DNA of 64,000 bases from Pandoraea sp. (GTDB lineage Bacteria; Pseudomonadota; Gammaproteobacteria; Burkholderiales; Burkholderiaceae): contig NZ_SCSK01000010.1 of the NCBI RefSeq assembly GCF_004297875.1, forward strand, positions 1 through 64,000. The letters are read 5' to 3'. A program made the position numbers and the translations under genes. Positions 50,791 through 61,535 of the stretch are shown piece after piece (position 1 is the stretch's first letter; each line of letters starts with the position of its first letter). Under the pieces are notes generated by a model that had not been told where the DNA came from, ran no database searches, and saw only the letters and a program-made list of their open reading frames with translations.

Positions 50791-52161
50791 TCAGCTGATT
50801 TGCGCGATGTGCACGGTGCGCATGAGATCGATGCGCTTGAGCAAATGCGTAGTGTACAGGTTGAACCGCTCCAGGCGCTTGCCATCCAGCGGCGGGGCGG
50901 CGGCGAACGACGTCGCGAACGGATTGAGCGGCTGCCCACGATAGCGCAACTCGTAATGAAGATGCGGCCCGGTAGCCCAACCGGTTTGCCCGACGAAGCC
51001 GATCACCGCGCCCTGGGCGACGCGCTGGCCGGCGCGCACACCGGGCGCGAATCCCGACAGATGAGCATAGCGCGTCGAATAGCCGCCGGCATGATTGATC
51101 ATGACGATATTCCCGTAGCCGTTCTGTTGGCCGACGAAACTCACGGTGCCGTCGCCCGCGGCGAACACGCGCGTGCCGACCGGCGCGGCGAAGTCGACGC
51201 CGTTGTGTTGCCGCCAGTCCTGGAAAAGCGGGTGGTTGCGAGTGCCGAAACCGGACGTCAGGCGGGAAAACTCGACCGGGGTGCGCAAGAAGGCCTGCCT
51301 GAGGTGCTTGCCGTCGAAGGTATAGTAGGTGCCGTTCGATGCCTGGCCGGGCTCGGCATACCAGACGGTCTGATAGGTCTTGCCGCGATTGACGAACTCG
51401 ACTGCCAGCACGCGTCCATATCGGACCGTACGGCCCTGCTGCTGGATGTTCTCGAATACCAGCCGGAAGCGGTCGCCGCGGCGCACGTCCTTGTGAAAAT
51501 TCACGACTCCGGAGAAGATGCGCACCATTTGCGCCACGACGCTCTCGGGTACGCCGGCGTCGTCCATGGCGCGGAAAAAATTATCGTCGATGGTGCCTGA
51601 ACGCATATCCCATTGCGTTTCGTTGGGCAGCACATTCACACTCGAACCCAGCCTGTTCTGCGCGTTACGGGAGATCTTTAGCTCGCGCGACTGCTCGGCG
51701 TCGAACGAGAGCATCGCCGTGAGCGAGAGCAACTTGCCCGCATCGTCGGTCACGGCGCTGATCAGCTGCTCCGACGGCAGGCGAAACAGCGCCCGAGCGT
51801 GGCGGTCCGCCTGGATGAACCGCTCGGCCTGTGGGTCGTTGATCGACAGGCGTTGCAGCAGGCCGTCGACGGTATCGCCCCGCTGCAGGCTGGCCTGGCT
51901 GACGAAGGTTTGCTCGTGCGCGTCGATCTGGCGGATCTGCGGTGTCAGGTCGGGGAAGGCGATGGGCATTTGTACGCGATCGCCGCGCAGGGCGGCGTCG
52001 GGCACCATCGGGGCGATGCCGAACGCGGTCACCATTCCCAAGGTCAACACCGACCCGACGACGCTGACGATCTGCCGCTTGCGGCGGCGATGCAGGTCGT
52101 GCGTTGGGTCGATCAGAATAAGCAGCTCGCGCGCAAAAAAATCACGGAGTTTTGGCCACAT
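50791..52161 (-). CDS. M23-family murein endopeptidase, membrane-anchored
   Basis: 456 residues from the ATG at 52161 (MWPKLRDFF). One N-terminal transmembrane segment (about 33-52) anchors it in the inner membrane facing the periplasm. An OapA/LysM-like region (about 80-190) precedes the zinc peptidase domain (about 320-430), with ligands in [12 protein letters not shown] and HLHYELR. Both metal motifs are intact, so it is likely active rather than an EnvC-type activator. Paired with anmK, it links wall cutting with recycling. Confidence 0.92.
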   Translation of the reverse strand: MWPKLRDFFARELLILIDPTHDLHRRRKRQIVSVVGSVLTLGMVTAFGIAPMVPDAALRGDRVQMPIAFPDLTPQIRQIDAHEQTFVSQASLQRGDTVDGLLQRLSINDPQAERFIQADRHARALFRLPSEQLISAVTDDAGKLLSLTAMLSFDAEQSRELKISRNAQNRLGSSVNVLPNETQWDMRSGTIDDNFFRAMDDAGVPESVVAQMVRIFSGVVNFHKDVRRGDRFRLVFENIQQQGRTVRYGRVLAVEFVNRGKTYQTVWYAEPGQASNGTYYTFDGKHLRQAFLRTPVEFSRLTSGFGTRNHPLFQDWRQHNGVDFAAPVGTRVFAAGDGTVSFVGQQNGYGNIVMINHAGGYSTRYAHLSGFAPGVRAGQRVAQGAVIGFVGQTGWATGPHLHYELRYRGQPLNPFATSFAAAPPLDGKRLERFNLYTTHLLKRIDLMRTVHIAQIS

Positions 52162-52303
52162 CACGTAAAATTCTGCGCAACTCAAGGAGAAAACGTTCGG
52201 TCGCGCACCTTGCGCGGCCCGAACTCGAGGTTCAGGCGGCATTGTAACAAGGGTCGCCGCCGGGACCGGTAAGGTAAATCCCAAATCAGTGCGGGCGATT
52301 TTT

Positions 52304-53557
52304 ATGACGATTGAACACACACCGGCAAAACCTGCGGCCTACCGGGTGACCGACGCGACACGTGACGCATTGGCGGTGGCCAAGCGCGGGTGCGACGAAT
52401 TGCTGGTCGAGGAAGAGTTTCTGCAAAAGCTGGCGCGCAGCGAAGCGACTGGCGTACCTTTGCGCATCAAGCTTGGCCTGGATCCGACCGCCCCGGACAT
52501 TCATATCGGCCACACGGTCGTGCTCAACAAGATGCGGCAATTGCAGGATCTCGGCCACACCGTGATCTTCCTGATCGGGGATTTCACTTCGTTGATCGGC
52601 GACCCCTCCGGGCGCAACAGCACGCGCCCGCCGCTCACGCGCGAACAGATCGAGACCAACGCGAAAACCTACTTCGAGCAGGCTGCGCTGGTGCTCGATC
52701 GCAGCAAAACGGAAATCCGCTACAACAGCGAGTGGTCGATGGCGCTTGGCGCCGACGGCATGATCAAACTGGCGTCGCATTACACGATGGCGCGCATGCT
52801 CGAGCGCGAGGACTTCACCAAGCGCTTTCAAAGCGGCATTCCGATTGCCATTCACGAATTTCTGTATCCGCTGATGCAGGGTTACGATTCGGTCGCGCTC
52901 AAGGCCGATCTCGAACTGGGCGGCACCGATCAGAAATTCAATCTGCTGGTCGGCCGTGAGTTGCAGAAGCAGTACGGCCAGGAGCCGCAGTGCATTCTCA
53001 CCATGCCGCTGCTCGAGGGGCTCGACGGCGTGGAGAAGATGTCCAAATCCAAGGGCAACTACATTGGTATCAGCGAGAAGCCGGCTGATATGTTCGGCAA
53101 ATTGATGAGCATCTCCGATGAATTGATGTGGCGCTATTACGAGTTGCTGTCGTTCCGCCCCCTGGCTGAAATCGCGCAATTGCAGCGGGAGGTGGACCAG
53201 GGCCGCAATCCGCGCGACATCAAGGTTCTGCTGGCGCAGGAGATCGTGGCGCGCTTTCACTCGATCGCCGATGCCGAGCACGCGCTGGAAGACTTCAATC
53301 TGCGCGCGCGTGGCGGCGTGCCGGACGACATCCCCGAGGTGTCGCTCGGTGGCGCGCCGCTGGCCATTGGCCAGTTGCTCAAGCAGGCTGGACTGGCGCC
53401 GTCGACGTCCGAGGCGCTGCGCAATGTCGAGCAGGGCGGTGTGCGCATCGATGGCACCGTGGTGACCGACAAAGGCCTCAAAATCGATGCGGGGACCTAC
53501 GTCGTGCAGGTCGGCAAGCGGCGTTTCGCGCGCGTGACGCTGACGCAGGGCGCATGA
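52304..53557 (+). CDS. tyrS: Tyrosyl-tRNA synthetase
   Basis: 417 residues from the ATG at 52304; a GTG five codons earlier is an alternative. Class I signatures H67-I-G-H70 and K-M-S-K-S at 245-249 are present; the C-terminal S4-like RNA-binding domain covers about 350-417. This is the TyrZ-like branch ([12 protein letters not shown]). Its last four bases overlap dtd. Confidence 0.97.
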   Translation: MTIEHTPAKPAAYRVTDATRDALAVAKRGCDELLVEEEFLQKLARSEATGVPLRIKLGLDPTAPDIHIGHTVVLNKMRQLQDLGHTVIFLIGDFTSLIGDPSGRNSTRPPLTREQIETNAKTYFEQAALVLDRSKTEIRYNSEWSMALGADGMIKLASHYTMARMLEREDFTKRFQSGIPIAIHEFLYPLMQGYDSVALKADLELGGTDQKFNLLVGRELQKQYGQEPQCILTMPLLEGLDGVEKMSKSKGNYIGISEKPADMFGKLMSISDELMWRYYELLSFRPLAEIAQLQREVDQGRNPRDIKVLLAQEIVARFHSIADAEHALEDFNLRARGGVPDDIPEVSLGGAPLAIGQLLKQAGLAPSTSEALRNVEQGGVRIDGTVVTDKGLKIDAGTYVVQVGKRRFARVTLTQGA

Positions 53558-54012
53558 TTGCACTGATACAGCGGGTATTGAAGGCCAAGGTCGACGTCGA
53601 CGGGCGCACCGTCGGCGAAATCGGCCCCGGGCTGCTGGCGCTGGTCTGTGCCGAGCGCGGCGACACGCAGGCAGTGGCCGACAAATTGCTGAACAAATTG
53701 CTCGCCTATCGCGTATTCTCCGACGCACAGGGCAAGATGAATCTGAGCGTGCAGAATATCGACGGCGCCGGTCGGGCCGGCGGGCTTTTGCTGGTGCCCC
53801 AATTCACGCTCGCGGCCGATACCACCAGCGGCACGCGACCGAGTTTCACTCCCGCGGCAACGCCAGACGAGGGGCGGCGCTTGTTCGATTACTTCGTCGC
53901 GCAGGCATGCGCGCGCCATCCGGTCGTGCAAACGGGCGAATTCGGAGCGTATATGCAAGTCAGCCTGGTCAATGACGGGCCGGTCACGTTCTGGTTGCGC
54001 TCGGCCGGTTAG
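53554..54012 (+). CDS. dtd: D-aminoacyl-tRNA deacylase
   Basis: 152 residues, normal for DTD. The active-site motifs are [18 protein letters not shown] (the SQ position reads PQ here) and [12 protein letters not shown] (Gly-Pro motif). It removes D-amino acids, classically D-tyrosine, and glycine from mischarged tRNAs. ATGA overlap with tyrS. Confidence 0.95.
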   Translation: MIALIQRVLKAKVDVDGRTVGEIGPGLLALVCAERGDTQAVADKLLNKLLAYRVFSDAQGKMNLSVQNIDGAGRAGGLLLVPQFTLAADTTSGTRPSFTPAATPDEGRRLFDYFVAQACARHPVVQTGEFGAYMQVSLVNDGPVTFWLRSAG

Positions 54013-54205
54013 CTTCTCGCGCGGTTCCCGGACAATTCTCAAGAATTTCGTCACAATACGGGGTGTCCTGGATGAAGCCGGGCGCCCGACGCGTGCGTCG
54101 CGGCTTGTGTCCTGCCGCCATTTCCGTAGTTTGTCAGCGCTGATCGACCGCTCTTGCCGTTGCAGGGGCGTCGCGATTCTCCCTCTTTTCCCTTAGGAGA
54201 TCCGT

Positions 54206-54832
54206 ATGAAAATCTGGAGTGATTCATTTGCCGACAATGCCACGATTCCCGGCGAATTCGCATTCGGTGTCATTGACCCGGAACAGCACGTCAAACTATC
54301 GCAGAACAAGAACCCGCATCTGGCGTGGAACGATGTGCCGGACGGGGCCAAATCGTTCGTCGTGATTTGTCACGACGTCGACGTGCCCAGCAAGGGCGAC
54401 GACGTCAACCAGGAGGGGCGCACGGTGCCAGCCGATTTGCCGCGCGTGGACTTCTTCCACTGGGTGCTGATCGACATTCCCGCCGACGTTCGCGAGATTG
54501 CCGCGACCAGCCACAGTCATGGCATCACGCCGCACGGCAAGTTCGGGCCTGAAGCGCTGCACAACATGAGGCACGGGATCAACGATTACACGGGGTGGTT
54601 CGCCAACGATCCGGACATGGCCGGCGATTACTACGGTTACGACGGCCCCTGCCCGCCGTGGAACGACACGCTGCTGCATCATTACGTGTTTACCGTGTAC
54701 GCGCTGGATGTCGAGCGCTTGCCGGTCGAGGGGCGGTTCGACGGCGCGCAGGTGCGCCAGGCAATGGCTGGCCATGTGCTGGCCGAGGCTCACCTGACCG
54801 GCGTCTACACGCTCAACCCCAACCTGCTTTGA
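54206..54832 (+). CDS. YbhB/YbcL-family (PEBP) protein
   Basis: 208 residues, a phosphatidylethanolamine-binding-protein fold: SPHLAWNDVPDGAKSFVVICHDVD-like strand near 30-55 (here NPHLAWNDVPDGAKSF), DFFHWVLIDIP, and the C-terminal HHYVFTVYALDV. It has insertions around 95-150 compared with E. coli YbhB. No signal peptide. RBS TTAGGAG. Biological role unknown. Confidence 0.9.
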   Translation: MKIWSDSFADNATIPGEFAFGVIDPEQHVKLSQNKNPHLAWNDVPDGAKSFVVICHDVDVPSKGDDVNQEGRTVPADLPRVDFFHWVLIDIPADVREIAATSHSHGITPHGKFGPEALHNMRHGINDYTGWFANDPDMAGDYYGYDGPCPPWNDTLLHHYVFTVYALDVERLPVEGRFDGAQVRQAMAGHVLAEAHLTGVYTLNPNLL

Positions 54833-54899
54833 CACTTATTGCCGCGTCACTCTCCCTGGCCTGCCGGGGCAAGCGGCGCGGCAACGACTTTCTGCCGTT

Positions 54900-55595
54900 A
54901 TGCCAGCATCCACAACGTTGATTCTGATTCGCCATGGCGAGACCGCCTGGAATCGCGACAAGCGCATCCAGGGGCATCTCGATATTCCGTTGTCCGAAGT
55001 CGGGCTGGCACAGGCGGCCCGACTGGCACGCCGGTTTCAGCATGCGCGCACGGCCGGTGGGGGCCGCATCGACGTCCTGTACAGCAGCGACCTGTCGCGC
55101 GCCGCGCAGACCGCAGCGCCGCTGGGGGATGTGTGCGGCTTGCCAGTGGTGCAGACGAAACATCTGCGCGAGCGCTCCTACGGCGCGTTCGAGGGGCTGA
55201 CAGCCGATGAAATTCATGCCGCGTATCCCGAGTCCTACGTGCGCTGGCAAAGCCGCGACATTCATTACGCGATGCCCGACGGCGAGTCGCTGAGTGGCTT
55301 CTATCGGCGCATCGTCGAAGGCGTGCAGCAACTGGTGGACCGCCACGTCGGCGCGCACATCGCCTGCGTGGCGCACGGCGGGGTGCTCGACTGTCTCTAC
55401 CGCTGGGCCGCGGGCCTGCCGCTCGATGCACCGCGAACCTACCCGCTGCTCAATGCCAGTATCAACTGCATCGGAGTGGATGGCGCGATTCGTCGCGTCA
55501 GGCAATGGGGCGATATTGCCCACCTCGAGAGCGATGCCCGCGACGAGCTGGACGAGTGCGCGGTCGCCGACCGGGTCGATCCCCGCGTCGTTTGA
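54900..55595 (+). CDS. Histidine phosphatase family (phosphoglycerate mutase-like)
   Basis: 231 residues. The catalytic histidine is in LIRHGETAWNRDKRIQGHLD; ERSYGAFEGLT gives the acid, and CVAHGGVLDCL the second histidine. The insert AAQTAAPLGDVCGL is typical of GpmB/CobC-like enzymes. The substrate is not defined; such proteins are often labelled phosphoglycerate mutase 2 but most are phosphatases. It is followed by the RNB nuclease after 46 bases. Confidence 0.88.
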   Translation: MPASTTLILIRHGETAWNRDKRIQGHLDIPLSEVGLAQAARLARRFQHARTAGGGRIDVLYSSDLSRAAQTAAPLGDVCGLPVVQTKHLRERSYGAFEGLTADEIHAAYPESYVRWQSRDIHYAMPDGESLSGFYRRIVEGVQQLVDRHVGAHIACVAHGGVLDCLYRWAAGLPLDAPRTYPLLNASINCIGVDGAIRRVRQWGDIAHLESDARDELDECAVADRVDPRVV

Positions 55596-55641
55596 GTATG
55601 GCGGGTTTACAATAGCGCCTCTTGCGGATAATGGCAGTTTC

Positions 55642-57738
55642 ATGAATATTTTTTTTGAGGAATCCGGCAGTTTCAAGGCGGGTACGATCCTGAGCCAGCA
55701 GGCGGAGTCGTACCAGGTCGAGCTGCCGGGCGGGCGACGCAGCAAGATCAAGGGGCGTGACGTGCTGTTGCGCTTCGAGGCGCCGACGCCGACCGAGTTT
55801 ATGCACCAGGCCGAAGCGCTGGGCGAAGAGATCGATCTGCCGTTTTTGTGGGAGTGCGCCACAGACGAGGAGTTTGCCTTCGCCGCGCTGGCGACGGAGT
55901 ATTTCGGCGACAACGCATCGGCGGTCCAGCAAGCTGCGCTGGTGTTGCGTCTGCATGGCGCGCCGGTGTACTTCCGGCGCCGGGGGCGCGGTCAATATCA
56001 GCGCGCGCCGCAAGAGCAACTGCAAGCGGCATTGGCGGGCCTGGCGCGCAAGCAGCAGCAGATAGAGTTGCAGGCGCAATATCAAGCCGAACTGGTCGCG
56101 CATCGTCTGCCGGATGCGTTGCGCGGCAAGGAGCTGCAGCTGCTGTTCAAGGCTGACAAAAATACCATCGAATGGAAGGCGCTGGACGCCGCCGCCGCGG
56201 CGCTGGGCACGACCCACGCCAAAGTGCTGCTGGCGTGCGGCGGTATCGCATCGCCGCGGGCATTGCACGAGGCCGGATTCCTGTTCGAATATTTCCCGCG
56301 CGGCACGGCTTTCCCGCCGATCGAAGAACCCCCGCAGCCCGGCATCGAACTGCCGCTGGCCGACGTGGCGGCGTTTTCGATCGATGACGTGACCACCACC
56401 GAGATCGACGACGCGCTGTCGGTACAGGCGCTGGCTGACGGCAGGCTGCGCATCGGCATTCACATCGCGGCGCCCGGCCTTGGCATCGTACGGGGCGATC
56501 CGATCGACGCGATCGCCCGCGAGCGCATGTCCACCGTGTACGTGCCGGGCGACAAAATCACCATGCTGCCGGACGCGGTAGTCGACGCCTACACGCTCAA
56601 GGAAGGCGCTCCCCGCCCGGCATTGTCGCTGTATGTGATTGTCGATGCGACCAGCTATGACGTGATCGCCACCGAGACGCGTGCCGAATTGGTGCCGATC
56701 GCCACGAATTTGCGCCATAACGAGCTGGACGACATCGTGACGGCCGAGGCGCTGGCTGCCGGCACGGGCGACTACCCGCACAAAGAGCAGATCGCCTGCC
56801 TGTGGCCGCTTGCGCAAGCGCTGTACGGCAAGCGGCAGGCCGCCCGCGAGGGGTACGGTCTCAAGCCGGAAGTGCAAAACAAGACGGATTACAGTTTTTA
56901 CGTCGATGGCGAACGCGTGACGATCCTGCCGCGTCGCCGCGGCGCACCGCTGGATCTGATCGTTGCCGAGATGGCTATCCTGGCCAACAGTACCTGGGGC
57001 CGGTTGCTGGCCGAATGCGGCGTGCCCGGCATCTACCGTGCGCAGCGCGCGTACGGCGTGAATCGCACGCGCATGCAGACCACGCCGGCGCCGCACGAGG
57101 GGCTGGGCGTGGAGCAGTACGCGTGGAGCACGTCGCCGCTGCGTCGTTACGTCGACCTGGTCAATCAATGGCAACTGCTCGCCTGCGTGCAGTACGGCGT
57201 CACCGCCAAGCTTGCCGCACCCTTCAAGCCAAAGGATGCCGACCTGTATGCGACCGTTTCCAATTTCGAGGCGGCGCATGCGGCCTACGCGGAGCATCAG
57301 GGGCGCATGGAACGGTTCTGGTGCCTGCGCTGGCTGCAACAGGAAAACAAGCGGCAGATCCAGGCAAGCGTGCTCAAGGGCGATCTGGTGCGCCTGAACG
57401 ACATACCACTGACCGTGATTGTGCCGGGGCTTGGCGTGCAAGCCAGGGGCACGCAGGTATTGCTCGATATCCTCTCGGTCGACGACGTCACGCTCGACGT
57501 CTCATGCCGTCTGTCGCAGGTGCTGGGTGAGGGCGCCGCGTTGCCCACTGAAACGTCGGATGATGAAACGGACGAATCCGGCGGAATCGACGAGGGCGCG
57601 GAAAACGGCGATGGCAGCCAGGACGGCCAGGGCGACGTGGCCGACGCCGGGCGCGATTTTGCCGAGGGCGGCGAGACGGAGTCCGGCGACAATGAAAACG
57701 ACGCCATGGCGAGCCGGGGCGATGGAACTGGCGGGTGA
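55642..57738 (+). CDS. RNB-domain exoribonuclease (RNase II/R family) with acidic tail
   Basis: 698 residues from the ATG at 55642 (MNIFFEESGSFKAGTI). The N-terminal part (1-240) carries a small beta domain and a helical segment. The RNB catalytic domain (about 245-600) has SIDDVTTTEIDDALS with the metal-binding aspartates, then STSPLRRYVDLVNQ. A short S1-like region follows. The last ~65 residues are Asp/Glu/Gly-rich (DDETDESGG, ENGDGSQDG), which is unusual. It degrades RNA 3' to 5'. TonB gene follows nine bases later. Confidence 0.92.
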   Translation: MNIFFEESGSFKAGTILSQQAESYQVELPGGRRSKIKGRDVLLRFEAPTPTEFMHQAEALGEEIDLPFLWECATDEEFAFAALATEYFGDNASAVQQAALVLRLHGAPVYFRRRGRGQYQRAPQEQLQAALAGLARKQQQIELQAQYQAELVAHRLPDALRGKELQLLFKADKNTIEWKALDAAAAALGTTHAKVLLACGGIASPRALHEAGFLFEYFPRGTAFPPIEEPPQPGIELPLADVAAFSIDDVTTTEIDDALSVQALADGRLRIGIHIAAPGLGIVRGDPIDAIARERMSTVYVPGDKITMLPDAVVDAYTLKEGAPRPALSLYVIVDATSYDVIATETRAELVPIATNLRHNELDDIVTAEALAAGTGDYPHKEQIACLWPLAQALYGKRQAAREGYGLKPEVQNKTDYSFYVDGERVTILPRRRGAPLDLIVAEMAILANSTWGRLLAECGVPGIYRAQRAYGVNRTRMQTTPAPHEGLGVEQYAWSTSPLRRYVDLVNQWQLLACVQYGVTAKLAAPFKPKDADLYATVSNFEAAHAAYAEHQGRMERFWCLRWLQQENKRQIQASVLKGDLVRLNDIPLTVIVPGLGVQARGTQVLLDILSVDDVTLDVSCRLSQVLGEGAALPTETSDDETDESGGIDEGAENGDGSQDGQGDVADAGRDFAEGGETESGDNENDAMASRGDGTGG

Positions 57739-57747
57739 GCATGTCGC

Positions 57748-58692
57748 ATGAAGCGCGTTAGCCGTACGCGGGTCGCGGTCGTTCCATATGCCCGCACGCA
57801 ATTCGCCGCGCTTGGCAAGTGGGTCCGCGAAAACCCGCTGGCGGCGGGATTGAGCTTTTCCGTGCTGCTCCATGCCCTGGTGCTAGCGGTGCATTTTGTC
57901 GCGCCCGACGCCTTTCGGCTTCACTCGACCGATACGCCGCTCGACGTCGTGCTGGTCAACGCAAAGTCGGATAATGCGCCGGTCAACGCCAAACTGGTTG
58001 CGCAAGCCAACCTGCTCGGCGGCGGCGAGCAGGAGAAGGTTCACGCGACAACCCCGTTGCCCGCGCGTGATGTGCAGCAGCCGGGCAACCAGGTCGCGCG
58101 GGCCGAGCACCAGGTGAGTTCGCTGGAGGCCATGCAGGAGCAGTTGCTGACGCAGATGCGCTCGCTTTCGAAGCAGCGGCCCAGAACGCTGCCGGCGCAG
58201 CGTGAGAACGGCAAGGAGCAACGGGAGATCGATCAGCAGATCGCCAGGTTGCAGGCCGTGATTGCGCAGAACGTGCGCGCCTACGAGGAGCGCCCCAAGC
58301 GCGGTCAAATCACGGCCAACACGCGGGAAGTCATTTACGCGGAATACTACGACGCGTTGCGACGCAGGATCGAGCGGCTGGGCACCGAGCATTTTCCCGA
58401 GGTCGGCGGGCGCAGGCTCTACGGTCAGCTGATCGTGACTCTGAATGTCAGCCAGGATGGTCAATTGGGCTATGACCGCAACGGCTACCACGTGATCGGC
58501 GTCGAGATCGAGCGCGGTTCGGGCGATCGCGAACTGGATCGCCGCGCGGTTGCAATCGTGCGGGCCAGCGCACCTTTTGGCAAATTCACCAAAGCCATGC
58601 GCGCGCGCTATGACATTCTGCAGATCGTAACGCGCATGACCTTCAGCCACCATGGCGTGCATGCCGAGGCGATCCAGGGCCCGGCCCGCTGA
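57748..58692 (+). CDS. TonB-family energy transducer
   Basis: 314 residues. One N-terminal transmembrane helix (about 33-52: AGLSFSVLLHALVLAVHF) with a conserved histidine; a long Gln/Arg-rich periplasmic, partly coiled-coil linker (100-190); and a C-terminal TonB box-binding domain (GRRLYGQLIVTLNVSQDGQLG). TonB couples the ExbBD proton motive force to outer-membrane receptors. ExbB/D are not nearby. Confidence 0.9.
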   Translation: MKRVSRTRVAVVPYARTQFAALGKWVRENPLAAGLSFSVLLHALVLAVHFVAPDAFRLHSTDTPLDVVLVNAKSDNAPVNAKLVAQANLLGGGEQEKVHATTPLPARDVQQPGNQVARAEHQVSSLEAMQEQLLTQMRSLSKQRPRTLPAQRENGKEQREIDQQIARLQAVIAQNVRAYEERPKRGQITANTREVIYAEYYDALRRRIERLGTEHFPEVGGRRLYGQLIVTLNVSQDGQLGYDRNGYHVIGVEIERGSGDRELDRRAVAIVRASAPFGKFTKAMRARYDILQIVTRMTFSHHGVHAEAIQGPAR

Positions 58693-58814
58693 GTCGCGCA
58701 TTGCCGGTACCGGGAGGATGCGTATACTGGAGCCCTGCCGGGTCGCGGTAGCATAAGGCGCAGCGTCCGGCGCTTTGAATTTCAGCCGCGAAATGCGGCC
58801 CGAGCCTGACTGAC

Positions 58815-59714
58815 ATGACACGCGAAAATCACGGGGACATTGCCAATGCTGCCGCTGCGCAGCCCGACCGCTACGCGGTGGTCGGCCATCCGGTCGAACA
58901 TAGTCAATCGCCGTTTATTCATGCGCAATTTGCCGCGCAGACCGGCCAGCACCTGGTGTATGAGCGCCTGTTGGCGCCGCTCGACGGGTTTGCCGCGACA
59001 GTGCGCGATTTTGCCGCGCAAGGCGGCAAAGGTCTTAACGTCACGGTGCCTTTCAAGCTCGAGGCCCACGCGCTGGCCACGCGCCTGAGCCCCCGGGCCA
59101 GCGCCGCGGGTGCGGTCAATACGCTATGTTTCGCGGGCGGGGAAATCGAGGGAGACAACACCGACGGGGTGGGGTTGGTACGCGATATCGAAGTCAATCT
59201 GGCGCGGCCGCTGCGAGGCCGCCGTGTGCTGCTGCTGGGCGCCGGCGGCGCGGCACGCGGTGTGCTGCTGCCGTTGCTGCAAAGCGTGCCGGCGGAAATT
59301 TTCATCGCCAACCGGACGCCCGACAAGGCCCGGGCGCTGGCGGCGCACTTCGGTGCGCAAGCCCAGGCGCTGGGTGTCAGGCTTGCGGCCGGCTCATGGC
59401 ACGACATTGCCGGCGGGTTCGACGTGGTGATCAACGGCACGGCCAGCAGCCTGCAGGGCGATTTGCCGCCATTGCCTGCCAATGTGTTCGGGCACGATGC
59501 GCTGGCCTACGACATGATGTACGGCAAGCAACCCACGATATTTCTGCGCTTTGCCAGTGCCCATGGTGCGGCGCTTACGGCCGATGGCCTGGGCATGCTG
59601 GTCGAGCAGGCCGCGGAGTCGTTTGCTCGCTGGCGGGGCGTGAGACCCCGAACCGCGCCGGTGCTGCAACTGCTGCGCGAGCGCTATGCCCACCAGACGG
59701 ACAGCGGCAACTGA
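58815..59714 (+). CDS. aroE: Shikimate 5-dehydrogenase
   Basis: 299 residues. Catalytic lysine K81 in NVTVPFK and aspartate D117 in DNTDGVG; NADP-binding glycine loop [11 protein letters not shown] near 135. It reduces 3-dehydroshikimate to shikimate. The stop (TGA) and the mtgA start (ATG) share one base, so the two are translationally linked. Confidence 0.97.
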   Translation: MTRENHGDIANAAAAQPDRYAVVGHPVEHSQSPFIHAQFAAQTGQHLVYERLLAPLDGFAATVRDFAAQGGKGLNVTVPFKLEAHALATRLSPRASAAGAVNTLCFAGGEIEGDNTDGVGLVRDIEVNLARPLRGRRVLLLGAGGAARGVLLPLLQSVPAEIFIANRTPDKARALAAHFGAQAQALGVRLAAGSWHDIAGGFDVVINGTASSLQGDLPPLPANVFGHDALAYDMMYGKQPTIFLRFASAHGAALTADGLGMLVEQAAESFARWRGVRPRTAPVLQLLRERYAHQTDSGN

Positions 59715-60439
59715 TGGGTCACCGGCACGGGGCGCAAGCGCGATGGAGTGTGTGGCGCTGGTGCCGCTACGTCGTCATGGTTTTCGCCGCCGCCGTGCTG
59801 GCGACGCAGTGCTACTACTTCTTGCAGATCGCCTGGTGGACACGCTTCAATCCGGGCTCGACAGCGTTCATGCGCGCTGCTCAAGCGCGGCTTCACCAAA
59901 CCGATCCGCGGGCGAAAATCGAGCGCATCTGGGTACCATACGATCGGATATCCCACAACCTGAAACGGGCCATCATCGCCAGCGAGGATGCCGATTTCGT
60001 CAATAACAATGGTTTTGAAATCGACGCAATGCTCGATGCATGGGAGAAGAACGAGAAGAGAGGCCATATCGTGGCCGGTGGCTCGACCATTACCCAGCAG
60101 CTTGCCAAGAATCTGTTTCTGTCCGGCGAGCGCAGCTACATTCGCAAGGCCGAGGAATTGTGCATCACCTGGATGCTCGAATTCTGGATGAGCAAGGAGC
60201 GCATCTTTGAGATCTATCTGAATTCGGTCGAATGGGGCGAAGGCATTTTTGGCGCGCAGGCCGCGGCCGAACACTACTATCATGTCTCGGCTGCCCAATT
60301 GTCGCCTTGGCAAGCGGCGCGACTGGCAGTGATGCTGCCCCGTCCCCGCTACTACGACGCGCACCGCAACTCCGCTTACCTGGCGCGCCGAACCCGCATC
60401 ATTGCGCGCCGCATGGGCGCGGCCGAATTACCGCCGTAG
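59714..60439 (+). CDS. mtgA: Monofunctional peptidoglycan transglycosylase
   Basis: 241 residues from the ATG at 59714. One N-terminal transmembrane helix (about 18-40), then the GT51 domain: catalytic E91 in [38 protein letters not shown] and [10 protein letters not shown]. It polymerises lipid II into glycan strands. Convergent with the MscS gene, four bases apart. Confidence 0.96.
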   Translation: MGHRHGAQARWSVWRWCRYVVMVFAAAVLATQCYYFLQIAWWTRFNPGSTAFMRAAQARLHQTDPRAKIERIWVPYDRISHNLKRAIIASEDADFVNNNGFEIDAMLDAWEKNEKRGHIVAGGSTITQQLAKNLFLSGERSYIRKAEELCITWMLEFWMSKERIFEIYLNSVEWGEGIFGAQAAAEHYYHVSAAQLSPWQAARLAVMLPRPRYYDAHRNSAYLARRTRIIARRMGAAELPP

Positions 60440-60442
60440 CGA

Positions 60443-61297
60443 TTATTGCGGCGTGGTCGGCGCCGGTGTCATGACAATCGTGCGGGTCGGGTATGGCAGC
60501 GAGCAACCCGCGGCCTCGACGGTTTTCTTCACGGCGCGTTGCAACTCCCAGTACACCGCCCAATAGTATTCGCTCAAGGTCCACAGCCGCACGTTGATGA
60601 CGACGGCCTGTTCATGGATTTCCTTGACCATGACTTCCGGTGCGGGGGCGCGCAACACATGCTCGTGCGCTGCCACGAGCGAGCTCAGCGCCGCGATGGC
60701 GCTGTCCAGGTCGTCGCGCAGATCGATATTCACGGTGATTTCCATGCGCCGGCTCGGATTGCGGCTGTAGTTGGTGATCGCGCTGCCCCAGATCTGGTTG
60801 TTGGGTACCGACATGTAAATGCCGTCGGCCGTGGTCAGCGTCGAAGTAAACAGGCCGATCTCTTCGACGGTCCCGCCGAGATTGCTGCCGGCCGAGATGT
60901 AGTCGCCAGCCTTGAAAGGACGCAGCACCAATAGCATCGTGCCGGCCGCGATGTTCTGCAGGGTGCCTTGCAGCGCTAGGCCAATAGCCAGGCCGGCGGC
61001 ACCCAGCACGGCGATGATGCTGGCCGTCTGGACGCCGCATTGCGCCAGCACCGCGACGATCGTGATGCCTCGTACCGACCATTGCACGATCGAATAGGTG
61101 AGCGGCTTGAGCGTCTTGTCGAACTGAGGCGAGCGGTCCAGCCCGCGTCGCACGATACGCGTGAGCAAATTGGAGAGCCACCAGCCGACCAACAGGATCA
61201 CGATGGCCTGGAGTGCGGTGATGCCGTAATGCAGCGCGTTTTGTGTCACGGCGGTCCACACAGCGTCGGTTGCGGCAGCGATGGAAGCATGATTCAT
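60443..61297 (-). CDS. MscS-family small-conductance mechanosensitive channel
   Basis: 284 residues with three transmembrane segments (about 22-44, 72-92, 97-120). The pore helix reads AAGLAIGLALQGTLQNIAAGTM (TM3, Ala/Gly-ridged as in MscS), followed by the beta domain RPFKAGDYI and the PNNQIWGSAITNYS signature. It is slightly longer than E. coli MscS at the C-terminal cage. It protects against osmotic downshock. Confidence 0.93.
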   Translation of the reverse strand: MNHASIAAATDAVWTAVTQNALHYGITALQAIVILLVGWWLSNLLTRIVRRGLDRSPQFDKTLKPLTYSIVQWSVRGITIVAVLAQCGVQTASIIAVLGAAGLAIGLALQGTLQNIAAGTMLLVLRPFKAGDYISAGSNLGGTVEEIGLFTSTLTTADGIYMSVPNNQIWGSAITNYSRNPSRRMEITVNIDLRDDLDSAIAALSSLVAAHEHVLRAPAPEVMVKEIHEQAVVINVRLWTLSEYYWAVYWELQRAVKKTVEAAGCSLPYPTRTIVMTPAPTTPQ

Positions 61298-61481
61298 GGG
61301 TTATCTTCTCCTATTGAATGTTCTGTCCAGGGAGATCCGGCGGCGCCTTGCCAACAGGGTTCTTCGCCAATCTAGCATAAACCGATGATTAGTTATGCCA
61401 ATAAGTGTGCAGATCCGCGCTTCGACACCTAGCGTGCGCCGCGCATGCGGCTCGCCGCGCGGCACATGCACATGGACGGGG

Positions 61482-61508
61482 TTGACGCCGGATGCGGTGA
61501 GTTAAAAT
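61482..61508 (+). promoter_or_regulatory. Predicted promoter of pyrF
   Basis: -35 TTGACG at 61482-61487 and -10 TAAAAT at 61503-61508 with a short 15-base spacer, 28 bases before the pyrF start. Confidence 0.5.
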
Positions 61509-61535
61509 GGCGCACGTTTTCATCGCGCAACCACC

